Source: Cheiracanthium punctorium
Taxonomy: Eukaryota; Arthropoda; Arachnida; Araneae; Cheiracanthiidae
Reading direction: 5' to 3'
DNA: 64,000 nucleotides
Assembly (NCBI GenBank): GCA_038373885.1
Contig: JAWZYV010012282.1
Span: 164,065 to 228,064 of the forward strand
A model generated the notes under the pieces. The model did no database searches and was not told the DNA's origin. It saw only the letters and a program-made list of their open reading frames with translations. Position numbers and translations under genes: made by a program. This document shows, piece after piece, positions 1-12,164 of this stretch (position 1 is the first letter of the stretch; every line of letters starts with the position of its first letter).

Positions 1-1187
1 TACAATGGAGTTCCATTACCTAAAATCGATAGTTGCCGGAAGTAGGAGAGGATAATGTCTCCTACAAACTGTATTATTCGTGTCTGCAAAGATGTATTTT
101 ATGCTAAGGAAACTTTAATGTATCTAAATATTAAAAGTTAAATGAACCTTCTTGAATCGCTTTAAAATTTAAAAATAGTATTTTTGTATCTATTTTACTT
201 AATGTTCAGAGAGTTTATCTTTTTCTTCTTCTAATTTCTAATCGAAGTTTTGAATTATTTTTTTTAAATCTTTTTATATAACGCTCATTGGATACTTTTT
301 ATTCGCTAAAATTTCTAATTTACCAGTATATTTTTATGCCAATTATATTTTTTATACAATAATGACTCAGCAATAAGAATCTCTAAATCAATTTCTAATG
401 AAGTACATAATTTATTTTTAAATACAAATAAAATAATCCAACTTTTATATGACTAAATAAATAATACATGCTATCAATATCTTTTAGAAAAGGATACTAA
501 AAAATTAAATAGAAGCAAATTTTAAAAACATACAGATAAATACAAAACAGGAATATTTTTTGGATGCCTCTTAATGTTATGATCATGGAGGCACTTTCAC
601 TCGCTTTCTAGAAATAATTTAATGTTATTCCATTCCTTCTTGAAAACGCATATAAATAATATTAAAATTTTAGTTTGTTAAAAAACATTTGGTTCATATG
701 CGTTATGTAATGTGAAGTATGCTACCTCTAGTAATTTCTATATTTAATCAATCATCAACAAAAAATATAGAATGATTGAAATTCAGATAATTATAAGACA
801 AGCAAAATTTATCAACATTAGACACTTTAACATTATTAATAAACTTGTTATAAACCAAATATTCAAAAATAACCATAAAATCATTAACATATGAAGGATT
901 ATCATTAAAATTTACAAAACAAATATTTACTTTAGTGTTATCCTTTATGTATCCATTGTTTCTGATAATTATCCATTTTCTTCAAGACAATCACAAATGT
1001 CATCTCAACAGGATAATGTATTTCTCATCAAATTAGAGTCGGGATCTTCGAAAATAGTTATCTGTAACTATTGCTACTGTTGGTTAAATAATGAGGAGTA
1101 TTCGGGAAAATGCTAAGCACAGCATTTTTAGAAAGTACTGGCCTTTAATTTCGATACTCTTTCATCTCACCTTTGTAGATACATAAA
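1..1187. other. AT-rich, no feature seen
   Basis: Very AT-rich sequence with frequent stop codons in all frames. I see no convincing exon, terminal repeat or RNA gene. Confidence 0.6.
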
Positions 1188-1555
1188 CACTGCAGATACG
1201 AGGCAATTTGAAAGCAGATGAATGTTTTAAATGAACAGAGCTTTCAAATGTAAATTGTAAAAAACACAACAAAATAATATATTTTTCTAACAAATCCCAC
1301 GTACACAGAACGACAAACTTTGTATGCACAAAGATTAAAAACATAACACTGAGCATATCAGAACACAAACAGATTTCCAGAGCAACTATACGGCGATTAG
1401 GCACTGCACATCCGAGGAATTTTCAAAGTAGATGAATGTTTTAAATGAACACTGCTTTCAAATGTAAATAGTAAGAATCACAATTAAATAACATCTTTTT
1501 CTAACAAATACTACACAGCACGACAAACTTTGTGTACACAAAGATTAAAAATATA
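1188..1555. repeat. Imperfect tandem duplication, period about 214 bp
   Basis: A segment at 1188-1347 is repeated at 1402-1555. Shared words in the same order include GATGAATGTTTTAAATGAAC, GCTTTCAAATGTAAAT, TTTTTCTAACAAAT and ACGACAAACTTTGT. The units differ by many substitutions, so the duplication is old. It is not coding in any consistent frame. Confidence 0.75.
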
Positions 1556-1624
1556 AACACGCTCTACATTTCAGTACAGATTCGTAAAACAACTTCCGCG
1601 GTAGAAAATTCGAACTTCACACGC

Positions 1625-1740
1625 ACAGGGTCACGTGATATTTCACCACCGAAGCCATTTTATTTCTTCCGCCATGGTGTCCAAAAACTTTATACGTTCG
1701 TATTCAAAACGGTGGTGAAAATTTTCCACGTTTGCTGTAA
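1625..1740 (+). repeat. Dispersed repeat, copy 1 of 2
   Basis: About 115 bp starting ACAGGGTCACGTGATAT that returns at 2471-2586 in the same orientation. Both copies keep the words TCACCACCGAAGCCATT, TCCGCCAT and GTCCAAAAAC and then diverge. Family unknown. Confidence 0.7.
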
Positions 1741-2470
1741 GGAGCGATAATCTAAAAAAAAATTGAATTAACCCTACACAGCATACTGTAGCCAATTGGA
1801 TACACTCTCATTTATCCGTATTAAAAAGAATTTTTTTAGTTTCTGTCTAAAATATGCATTTAAAATAAATATAGGAACATTATGGCAATATTTTTTTTAT
1901 TTTTGAAGAATGTATTTCAACATTATTTTTTTCAGCAAACTAGCATGAATTCATAACGTGAGCATCCAGTTCACGGAACAAATTTTTTCCCGAATTTTTG
2001 ATTGCTTCTAATTTTTATTGCTATATGAAAATAAGTACAAAACTATTAAAAAATAGTATAATTTGGAATAAATAAAGTAGAACTGGGCTATATTACTGTA
2101 GTTTGTTTTATGAAAGCTATAGGGTGGACTTTCAAATTTTTCGAATTTGAACATTTTTCATGATTTTTCTGAGAAACGACATGCTGAAATTTTAAAAAAA
2201 AATATTTTTCCTAGCGTAAGTAAGCCTAAATGAAGCTATAATTTTATTTTCGACCCATTTAAAATATTATTCAATTTTAGGGTTAAATTGTATTTTTATA
2301 AGATAAAATGATCACAGGATTAAGTAACATGGTACGTCTTCATGCCTGTTTCACCTCACCCACAAAGTTAAAACCGCCCAACAGAGAGTGTTGGACCATA
2401 ATAGTCTTAATTTTTGTGCCTCTGATTATAACACTAAACTCAATTTTTTGGCTTATTTGTTTATGTTTGA
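1741..2470. other. AT-rich spacer, nothing recognised
   Basis: The sequence between two copies of a dispersed repeat is AT-rich, with no coding or repeat signal that I can support. Confidence 0.5.
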
Positions 2471-2586
2471 ACAGGGTCACGTGATATATCACCACCGAAG
2501 CCATTGTATTTCGTCCGCCATCATGTCCAAAAACGTTATTCGGTGTGTTTACGTTCGTAATCAGAACGGTGGCGAACATTTTGCTA
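2471..2586 (+). repeat. Dispersed repeat, copy 2 of 2
   Basis: Second copy of the unit at 1625-1740, same orientation, about 850 bp away. The spacing and divergence suggest either an old duplication or two insertions of one short element. Confidence 0.7.
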
Positions 2587-2746
2587 CTAAGTGCACTTCA
2601 GGGAAATAATCAAGGCCTGGAGGGAAGTGGGTCAGTGTTTATAAAAATCTGGCCCGCCCATCTGTTTTGCCATCCGGACTTTTATTCCGACACATTAGGT
2701 CTATTAGTATGAAATTGACTGTAATTTCAAACGAAGGAGAGAGTTG

Positions 2747-3500
2747 TTGAACGCAAAAACACCTGAGCGTTTTCTCGGGAACTTATTTTTGGCACCCAAT
2801 TTGGCGATATTTCGCCAAAAGCCACCAAGCTTGGAGACATTTCGGACATCGGGAGTGATTTTTCCAACGGGACCTTTAAAGTTTGTTTGACTGCATTAAC
2901 ATCTCATAATAGCCTTATATTACCCTATTTCTCTTCTATGACATAATCAAAAGTCTCGCTTTATGTGGAATCTTCGGGAAATACATTCTTCGAGAAGCTT
3001 CTTTTAACTTCGGCGACACCTATAAATAGGATGCCTCAGGGTCAGTTTCTCGCCGCTATGAATTGAGCTATAGAAGCGGTATTTTCGCTTGCCTTTCGAA
3101 ACTCTGTTTTCAAGTTCTGTGTGTCAATTCTTCATTGCTGAGTCTTGAGGGACTGTGTACGACATCCCTCTTACATTTCCACTGAATTTTCGCCTGTGGA
3201 AGTGTTTTATTTTGTGTGAGAAATACAGCATTTGTGAATGCTTCTGTACAAAGCGGACTGTTATAAGCACGCTACTGTGTGATTGTGCTTGTGAATTTTG
3301 TACAGCTGCTGGTTCGTCGAAGTTCTAGGAGCAATAAAGCTCGTGCTCCAGCCTGACAAGTGGACTCTTTACTAGAACTTTCTGGACCTACTGGATTTTA
3401 GGGATTGCACAGGCACGTTTTAGGGAACGACGAGTTCGGGGTTTAGCAGAGTTTTCTGCAGCAATATTATAGGAGTGGACACTCTCCATGTCTGCTTACT
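2747..3500 (+). repeat. LTR-like segment with TATA box and poly(A) signal
   Basis: A less AT-rich stretch has a TATAAATA box at 3021-3028 and an AATAAA signal at 3333-3338, about 310 bp apart, followed by a GT-rich tail. That is the U3-R-U5 layout of a retrotransposon LTR. Its left part (about 2775-2870, with the words ACTTATTTTTGGC and CCACCAAGCTTGG) recurs in reverse orientation near 52059-52148. No coding region adjoins, so it would be a solo LTR. The ends are not defined and no target duplication was identified. An unrelated element with an internal promoter is also possible. Confidence 0.35.
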
Positions 3501-4620
3501 GCGATGTGTGGTCCCCAAACTAAGTTTTAAATATGTAAGCACTGGAAATAGAGTAAAATATGCAGTGATCCTAGCGGTTAAAGAATTAAATTTTTCCTGC
3601 GTAGACCGCTAACTAGTTTTACGTGCTTTTAATTTCCCAACCTAGCATGTGAACGAGGTTATGAACTCGAGCACTGATTTTAATTATTTTTCAAACTTTT
3701 GTTTACATGGTTTCCATAGTAACAAATAAATTCTTTTTTAAAAAAAGGAAAAAAAAATGTTCTATCTTGAGATGATTAAAATGTTGAATTTATATTTGTG
3801 AACGTTTGCGTATATCGGGGTTGACGAGAAAGATCTTTTCGTCTTATACGGTGTGTAATTCGCCCCGGAAAATAGCTTTGATTTCATTTCTGTGCTTTTT
3901 GTGTAACATGAGTTTAATATTTTAATATCAGTTTGAGTTAAGCGGGAATTGAAAGCTGCATTAAAATGTATCGCCGCATGAAATGAATGCAAATACCGTT
4001 TTGATTTGAGAGGTTGGTTGATTGAGAACTTTAGTCAGGAGGCTGTCGTCTCGATTGTTCGGAATACTGTTTGCTTGAGTGTGATCGTCATTATAAATAA
4101 ACACTTTTTAAATAATGACTTCTCTTCGATGACTACATCAGCAGTAACCGAGAGAAGTGTTGCGCCATCTATACGCAACAACGGCGTTATTCTACTTTTT
4201 TAAAGATTTGACTTCGTGTTTCTAACATATGAAAGTGATTCCCCATGGAAGCTATTTACATCGCAATGCCACTTTTGGAATTCAGATCACACTGCGCGCG
4301 GTTCAACCTGAACCGCATATAGGAATGAATGCTCTGTTATGTATTACATGAATTCGGGACTGTTACATTCGACAGCCGCGCGGCTGAATTAATCATTATA
4401 CCCATATATGCTCTAAACTGACCGCAATATAACACGAGTTAATCTTTGCGATGGATATGCATGTCACTTCATTGCAGAGCGGTTCGCATTAATTCTCGTT
4501 TAATTCAAGCATCGATAGTTTGGGGTAAGAGACTTAACACACTTTTTACAGTGGATGATTGGGTAGTTTCAGCAGTCGTTAAATTTTCAACTGCCGTTCC
4601 AACAATAAAGATAAACTATC
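3501..4620. other. No gene seen; holds one half of a shared 28-mer
   Basis: No coding signal. Positions 4036-4063 hold a 28-base string centred on GGCTGTCGTCTCGATTGTTC that is repeated exactly at 32358-32385. Confidence 0.6.
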
Positions 4621-4624
4621 TTAA

Positions 4625-5133
4625 CCCTTTAACGCGCAGTGTTCCCGCTCTGGGAACACCCAACTCTGACGTTTGGACTGTTGCAAGTCACGAAGAATAG
4701 ATTGGATTTCTATAAAAAATAGTGGCGGGTGACAGAGGTCAACGAGAATCCTTTACGTTTTAGCAAGTCCTTTCCCGTCAAAAAAGGGTCACGATTATTT
4801 TTAAACAGCACTGACATCTGCTGAAAAATGGAAGAATGCGAGAACAGCTGGATAGATGGACGCATGCTGAAAAAAGGGCAGCCGTTGCCATCGCTCGACT
4901 GAACGACCCGCAAGAGGGCGGACGATCGAAACGTTCATCGCGTGCCACAGATTGAGAGACCCTTTTTTGGCGCAGCTGGCTGTGCGACACAGCCAGCTGC
5001 GTCAATAAAGGGTCTCTACATATGTGGCACGCGATGAACGTTTCGATCGTCCGCCCTCTTGCGGGTCGTTAAGTCGAGCGATGGCAACGGCTGCCCTTTT
5101 TTCAGCATTGGGAAAGGGTTGCGCCTCAAAGGG
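4625..5133 (+). mobile_element. TTAA-flanked palindrome MITE, copy 1 (best preserved)
   Basis: A 509-bp element between TTAA at 4621-4624 and TTAA at 5134-5137. The ends are CCCTTTAACGCGC and GCGCCTCAAAGGG, imperfect inverted repeats of about 13 bp. The left half is unique sequence starting GTTCCCGCTCTGGGAACACC. The right half is a long palindrome: arms 4863-4984 and 4988-5108 (about 121 bp each) around a 3-base centre. There is no real coding region; open frames inside are by-products of the palindrome. TTAA duplication and CCC-type ends are the signature of piggyBac transposons, so mobility would need a transposase from elsewhere. Confidence 0.9.
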
Positions 5134-5137
5134 TTAA

Positions 5138-6730
5138 CCCCTTGAAAGTTGTATTATTTTCACGAAAACTGTCATAAAAGTGCTTATTTTTTACTCAAGA
5201 AAATTGTACAGAAATGAGTGTATGTACAATATACGTATTCCTTTGCATGAAATAATGAGACAAAGTCAACATTAGGGGTTATTGTGACTGAATGTGCTTT
5301 TTCCAGTAAATAGGGAAAAATTGAAAATACGTTTTAAACACGAACCGAGAATTTCATTTAACTTACTTCGTAACATAAATAAATATTAGTAAATTTTTCT
5401 TATGTGATAAATTCAAGCTATTACAAAATGCATGTCACTAATACTCATATTCGTGTAGTGCTGCCATCCATTTTAACATAAACTATCTCCAGCAAGTTTA
5501 AAATAGTCTGGTACTGCCATCTGTTGCTTGAAATGAGATGTAAAAACATTTCCTTGTATAATAATCGAAATGTTCTAAACTTTCTAAACAGAACTGAAGT
5601 AATTCTTCGAACACTTCAGCCCGGATATATCACGGACAAGAGCCATAGGCAAAATAAGCTCAGCTCGTGGTTCTGAGGGGATCAAGAAGGGAGGAGTTAA
5701 TCATATTTATGGAAAAAAAGAAAATCTTATTCATTTTGCGAGACCCTTTAAAAGAACTGCAAACGCTATTTCCGTCGCTTAAATGTAAAGCAAGCTGTTT
5801 AAAAACGTCTATATACTTATTGTATGGTGTTTGAAATGAATGTATGTCTGTTACCTGTTCGATTCAATGCCCCCGTAAAAGAACTACACATGTTATGATG
5901 TAGATTCCAATGGGTGACATAAATGGGAGAAAGTCATTAATTTATTCCATTCTGTGGTATAGTGGAAGTAAGCAATAACCCGGAGCTCCATGCCGATAGA
6001 GAGTTGTGCTATTACCTTATTGACATTATCAATAATTCCAAATTATATACGGTGAGTGCAGTGGCTGGCAAAATAGCGACATGAAAAGTGACCTTACAGG
6101 GCACAGACCCAAGCGTGAAGTTTTCGTGAAAAAGGTCTGAGAACCGAAAGCCAACCGGGCGATGGAGCTGAGCGCTCAAAGGAACGGTCGCCCAATCCAT
6201 CGCCAGATTGTAAAAATGAAAAGAAGCGTTGCGCTTTATATGTGTATGCCAAAATTTAAATGTGAGATGCCACAAGGGGGATCCATAGAGATAAAATGTA
6301 ACCTATGCAAAATGATTAAAGCCCCCGTGGGAACGAAGAAAACTCAATGAATTCTCAGACGAAAGGCACCCACAAACTCTATTGCAAAGGCTAAAATCAA
6401 AAGTAATTAAAGAAAAAGTTCAATAGCATTATGTAAAGATGGGAGATTTAAAAATGGCAAAGAGCATTCAGTTTAGAATAGCTAAAGGAAAAACAGTAGT
6501 CATTATAAATGCGTGAATGAACTGTAAGAAAATGAATTATAAATATGGGATTAACTGCATCACAAATGCTAGACGCTGTTTTTGATAGCGAGCATTTTTT
6601 TTTTAATCCTAAAAAACATGCTTCAATTTTGTTCTGCTTGAAATAAGCAAGCCTACCTAAAATACGCATTAAACGACGACTTCCAACCCAGCATAATGTC
6701 ATGGAAATTCTTTTGGGTGATCTTGTAAGA
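5138..6730. other. No gene or repeat recognised
   Basis: Moderately AT-rich. Short open frames around 6012-6350 show no recognisable motif. Nothing else is supported. Confidence 0.5.
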
Positions 6731-6898
6731 CGACAGCTGGCTGTGCCGCAGAGCCAGCAGTCGTCCAAAAAGGGGGTCTCTATATCTGTGGCACGCGATG
6801 AACGTTCCGATCGTCCGCCCTCCTGCGGGTCGTTCAGTCGAGCGATGGCAACAGCTGCCCTTTTTTTCAGCATTGGGAAAGGGTTGCGCCTCAATGGG
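6731..6898 (+). mobile_element. TTAA palindrome MITE, copy 2 (5'-truncated)
   Basis: This is the right arm of the palindrome and the right end of the element described at 4625-5133, finishing TTGCGCCTCAATGGG next to TTAA at 6899-6902. The unique left half and most of the left arm are missing, so it cannot have both ends for transposase binding. Confidence 0.85.
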
Positions 6899-6902
6899 TT
6901 AA

Positions 6903-8768
6903 AGAAGGTTCAAAACAAGGATGCTTCAGTTTAGAATAATTGCCACAGCCATCAGATTGAAGGGTCAACCAAAGAAAAACCAAAGGGTCCTATTTCAAAT
7001 GGACCCCACAGTATTTAACAACTTTTTGTACAGTTTACAAATTTGAAACCATGGATGACGTCCGTAGGCTAAAATAGGAGAGCGCAATAAAAATGGAACG
7101 CGTAAGATTAAAGAATGAACTTCATCACAGTGGCAAACGGAAATATTACATCAGTATACGGGGGGCTTATTATTCTCTTCCCCCTCCTTACTGTTTTCGA
7201 ATGAGTCTTTCCATTTTTCGGTGATCCATTGAAAATGAAACTTTTTTCTACCATTTAGAATGGCCGATGGATGTGTGTTTTTGAAGCATTCGCTATGGAT
7301 CTTGAGTCCTTCGCAACAAAAGAGAACTGAGCACAAAAGAGGCATTGTTGAGAGAGAAAAAAAAAAGGGGTGGGGGCTTATATTCAAACTTTCCAGAGCG
7401 AAGAGGGTTCCAAAAATGCGTTTTCAATCGAGATGACCTTCCTTTAAACGAATAAAATATTTAGACTGAATGAAGAATAACCTGTAACGTACTTCGTCGT
7501 TTAGGCTTATTGTAGTATTTTTGAACGTCGTTAGCTCCACCGAAATAATCATTTCCGGCACATTATCGATCCATAGATATATTTCTACTTATATCTCTGT
7601 ATAGGGATATACAGGTTGTCCCAGGAAGGTGGTAACACGCTTTAATTCTTTTCCTATTACACCGGTCAACAGGATTTTTGGGTCTGACTTCTACATGTTA
7701 AATTATAGTTTCTCCTACGCCAAAACTAAGGTAAATAATTTTTTTTTATGAAAGTTTGATTTTGTAGAAATTACAGCCATTTTTCAATTTTTTTGGCAAA
7801 AATCGTTGATATTTATATATATATTTTTTTTAATAATTCCACTCTTAATTAGGATTAGATAAGTTCTTGCTGTATATAATAGTCTTTTTTATTCAAGATG
7901 TGTGATAAACAATAACATATAAATGCAATATAATAAGAAATGAATGTCTAAAAGTGATTATTTTTCGTCTTTCTTTTAGGTTCGTATGAGAAAATAATAA
8001 TACAAACAAACAATACTACAAATAATACTACAAGCAATACTACTGAGTTACAAATAATAATACAGTTTACTTTCGGGTTCATCCAAGTGCTGCCCTCTTT
8101 CGTTTATGAAATAAATTAAAATAGACTGATCGACGTCCATCAGACAAAAGCGAACTTTAAGAACTAAAAATGAAAAATTATGTGTTTTTCAATGTCTAGA
8201 ATCAGAATTTAAACATGAAAACAGAATCCCCCCCCCATTTTTTTTGTTGTTGTTGTTGACAGGAGTTATAGTTAGGTGGGGGGGCAATGTAAATTGAAAT
8301 TATGTTCGAAGTAAGGAAAAAAAAGACTACATTTAGAAAAAAATCTTAAATATTTAGAGTTGCGCATTTTAAATTTATATAGAACCTCCGGGAAAAAAAA
8401 AGATCCCTATTAGTAAAATGCGTCCCATTCACTAATGAGGTGGTGTATAAATTTCAGCGTTTCATCATAAAACATGTCAACCGAACGATATAAAGATAAA
8501 TATATCATGACTTAAATCACTTTTCAATGGCTGTCGAAGAGAAAAAAAATCACGTTAAATAATAGCGTTTCAGGAGTCGTGCAAAAACTTCGGAAGAAAA
8601 TAATTTCTTGAACTCTTGCATTACACATTCCCTTTCAATTCCTGTATAGCCCCTGATTCTCTTTTAAAAATATATCTGTGAGACGTTTTAGGATGGAAGG
8701 TCTAGATTTTATACATCCACTCGTTAGTTGTGGAATCCTTTTACTAAATAGGAAACTTTTTGTACGGG
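6903..8768. other. Mostly featureless; one mariner-like half end
   Basis: Contains TA followed by CAGGTTGTCCCAGGAAGG at 7610-7629, which resembles a mariner terminal repeat, but no partner end was found. The rest is AT-rich with homopolymer runs and no coding evidence. Confidence 0.45.
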
Positions 8769-8803
8769 GACTGTATACCCAGTCTTATACTGGGTATACA
8801 GTC
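8769..8803. repeat. Perfect 14-bp-arm hairpin
   Basis: Arms GACTGTATACCCAG and CTGGGTATACAGTC are exact reverse complements around a 7-base loop. It could form a hairpin or be a very short foldback element. No terminator-type U tract adjoins it. Confidence 0.8.
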
Positions 8804-8920
8804 TTTAGAGTTTGCTGTCAACATAGAAATATAATTCTGATGCTACGTATAGACAATATAAGCACTACACTATCTACCACTGCAATTTACTAGGGTACAT
8901 ACAATATACACGCAGTGGTT

Positions 8921-9022
8921 AATTTGGATTTATGTTAGTTGAAAGTCATTTATCAAGCCTTTTCGTGATACGTTTTTGCCTTTATTACCTTCCTGGACCC
9001 TCGAAATGCTCATTTCCGAATA
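8921..9022 (+). repeat. Direct repeat, copy 1 (partner at 10025)
   Basis: About 102 bp beginning AATTTGGATTTATGTTAGTT and ending CTCATTTCCGAATA, repeated at 10025-10126 with few differences. The copies are about 1.1 kb apart. Confidence 0.85.
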
Positions 9023-9187
9023 CTTTATCCACTTTTCATTTAAATGTAATAATCACGTTAATAATCAATATATGACCATAACCTCAATTATCAATCGAGT
9101 TACGTATCCATTTTAGTTCAGTGCTTTCTGTGAAAGATTCATTTGTTTTTGTCGAACTAGGGTTGGAAAGTTCACTTTTATGCCCAA

Positions 9188-9305
9188 GTGATGAACAGGT
9201 ATATGAAGACCACATTTCTGACCCCCAAATGGCTGTGTGATTTTGAACTGTCTTGGCTTCCTCTACGGTTTTTAACATATATCTTAAGAATTTTGGATTG
9301 CCCTG
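9188..9305. repeat. Decayed mariner-like MITE end
   Basis: Similar to the right end of the element at 29145-30040: both share an ACAGGTA-ATGAAGACCAC block followed by a conserved spacing to an end reading CCCTG or CAACCTG before TA. The left end of this copy was not found, so it is probably a truncated relative. Confidence 0.5.
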
Positions 9306-10024
9306 TATTACAGCAACCGGCTTTTTTTGCTACGGAGAGGATTTCACAAAAAGAAAGTGGATACTACACCACTTCAGATAGCCAAACAACAAAAGACTAC
9401 TTACAAAATTTTTAAAAACGTACTCCTGTCATACGAAGCATAAATAAAACGATTAAAGGCTGTTTTATCGTAGAACAAAAAGTAATCGATATATCTAACA
9501 TCATCTCTACCGGAAAAGAGCAATAATTGCGTCGATCTTCCAAAATTTTTCCGATCTTAAAAATAGTGCGCAGGAAAAAGTTATTTTCGCTCTATATAAA
9601 GCACTTAAGTAAAAAAATAAACCTGAGTGTATTTTTTAATATAAAATTACAGCATTTTTCGAAAGTCATCAGCTTTAATATTGATTAAATAGTCGATATC
9701 TAGTAAAAGTTTTCTTCAGGATGGGGTTCGATATTTTTTGCCTAAATCATTGTATTTTGGGGATTTATCTGAATGATTTCTAGTTTCTTGAAGCATGTCA
9801 TAAAATTTTTATGGATTGTTTTTACTATTATTATTTCTTTAAAAGCTTATGTTTTCTCTTCATCCCCCCATCCCTGTCGTACTCAAGTTCCAATATATTG
9901 AACCGGAATAGTTTTAAAAAGTAACATTAAATTATCTGTTAATATTTATTTTATGAATATGTTCATTATTTTCTAACAAGACAGTAGCGAGGGGATGAAC
10001 CGCAGTGGACTAGGCCTCTCTCCA
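9306..10024. other. No feature seen
   Basis: AT-rich spacer between repeat copies. No exon, RNA or repeat signal recognised. Confidence 0.5.
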
Positions 10025-10126
10025 AATTTGGATTTATGTTAGTTGAATGTCATTTATCAAGCCTTTTCCTGATAAGTTCTTGCCTTTTCTACCTTTCTGG
10101 ACCCTCGAAATGCTCATTTCCGAATA
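10025..10126 (+). repeat. Direct repeat, copy 2 (partner at 8921)
   Basis: Same orientation as the copy at 8921-9022. Identity is high over 102 bp and drops abruptly at both edges. Confidence 0.85.
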
Positions 10127-10464
10127 TGTGTTTCGTTAGCCCTGTTTTTCGTGTAAATATATTTGATTTACAATAAAATAGCATGAGTATCGCATTGCAC
10201 TTACGCTACAAAATTACATGGGTTAAGTGAACGGATATTACGCGAGTATCTCCTCAAAGTGAACGCGATATTTCTCACCAACAGGAGTGCGGGGCAAGTA
10301 CGCTGAACACAGTAAAATACTATGTACAGTACAGTTGTAGCTATTATTCTGGTTGTGTCATAGATTACAGTAATTGCAGTACAGTACAATAATATTTACT
10401 ACTGCACAGTGCAGTATTATTGTGAAAGTGCTGCACTTTATACTGTATACTGTGCGTACAGTCT

Positions 10465-10900
10465 TTAAATCTCTCTCTCAATCTCAAGTTTTACACAATA
10501 TTTTGCACAACACGCCCTGTTGTAATTCATAATGCCTTCTGGATAACAGCAGGGCGTCGCCAAAACCTGAATACAGGACAGCATTGGGCAAAAGTGATCA
10601 GCTTCCCTATTGAGCCCTAGAAGGAAGAAGACTGATTGAGCTCGGCGTCTCGTAATGTCGGATATATTCCACATGAAAGACCTGCACTTGGATTGGCACC
10701 CCACCTTACCGGAGGTATCGTTTGAACAGGGATTACATTGGAGACACGATAGATTTCACGTGCACCACCTCCCATGAGTGTACACGGTCTCACAGCAATG
10801 CAGTCGAGAGAGGTTCCAGTTCTCCCGAGAACTGACCAAGGTCCATGGTGCTTGACTTTATGCGAGAACCGAGCTTCAAACGACTGGGTCATTGCGGGAT
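10465..10900 (-). other. GC-richer patch with overlapping short open frames, unrecognised
   Basis: This patch has visibly higher GC than its flanks. On the minus strand there are overlapping frames of 91 and 79 codons (10617-10892 and 10465-10704). The longer one contains the string GRTGTSLDCIAVRPCTLMGG. The two frames could be a single ancestral frame broken by a shift. No start context, splice site or known domain is recognised. A decayed transposon-encoded protein is as likely as a host exon. Confidence 0.3.
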
Positions 10901-10904
10901 ATAT

Positions 10905-12164
10905 TACGCGCTACTAGACGACTTTCTCGCCTCACTGTAATAAAAATGAAATATAAAATATTTCTAAAAATTTGTACAGATTAATGCGTAGCTAATACTG
11001 TCTCATGTTGCTCGCAGAAAAATGTAGGAAAATAAAATTTTATTTTTAACAATATTTCAATCACTGCAAATCTGAAATCACGAAAGTTCCTAAACCCTAT
11101 AAAAGAACAAAAGAAGCGTAATGGAACTTTAATGTGATTCTTATCCGTAATCGAATCTAGAATTCTTCGGATATTTTGTTTCTTTCGGTTTTTTCAAAAG
11201 TAAAAACTCATCTCAAAATTTTGATTCGGGGCATTTCAATACTGGATTTTTTTTTTTTTTACAAAATGTATTTCCAAATACAAACGTAAAGCGAAATATT
11301 TAAAATAAAATGTGGTTTTAAAGGGAGTGTGAAGCGTTTCAAAATTTTATGCAGTTTTTTTTTTCGTATTAGTTAAGTTTTTAATACATTCTTTTCGTGC
11401 TTAATAAAATGAGTTGAATGTAAAGTATAAACGTTTTTCTAGTTTATTGTCGTTTGGTAAACATAAAATCGAAAATTCATCATGGATAAAACTGTTTATA
11501 GTTTTTGTAATATTGCAAATTTTACTCAATATTAAAATATGATTTACTTGTAAGTAATGCAAGACTTAGTTTTAAAAATAAAAATTTTATATTTGTAAAG
11601 CACAGCATGATTATAAAAAAAATCCCTATAAACGAAACTGTAGACGGTCTATTCGATCGAAAACAAATTTTAGATATCGACTATGCGCTCACGACAGCGT
11701 TTATTTAAAATAATAGTGCTCTCTCTGTTACAGTAAACAAAATTCGGAAATTTCGAACGAAAATTTTTTCAAAAATGGATCATTCCATTGGAAAACTGTG
11801 AGTGGCGTTCTAACGGTCCATGTATAACGAAAGTGGAAGGTACATGTATATAACGGAAGTAAAAAAACATTTTCGAAAAACTGTAAGGAGCCCACGGTAG
11901 CACACGATGCAAATACAAAAATTATTACAAAAACGATATCCTGTTTCCAAAAACAGTAACGAAATCACTTAAGCCTTGCAAATTTCATGGGCGCGTGTTA
12001 ATTCTCGGTAGCTGTCGAACACAAACGTCTGGAAATAATTTTCAGGGTTTTTAGAGCTGCACCAAAACGCTGTTTTAATATTTACTCACGCATCTCAAAA
12101 GAAAACAAAGCTAGTCATAAAATGTTTACATTGAAATAAAATGAACACAAACACAATGAAACTT
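10905..12164. other. AT-rich, no feature seen
   Basis: No convincing coding, repeat or RNA feature in this 1.3-kb stretch. Confidence 0.5.

Noticed and set aside
4778..5005. Recurring open frames containing SVARDERFDRPPSCGSFSRAMATAALF in many places
   Set aside because: They arise from the arms of the MITE palindrome, occur on both strands, and have no conserved start or stop.
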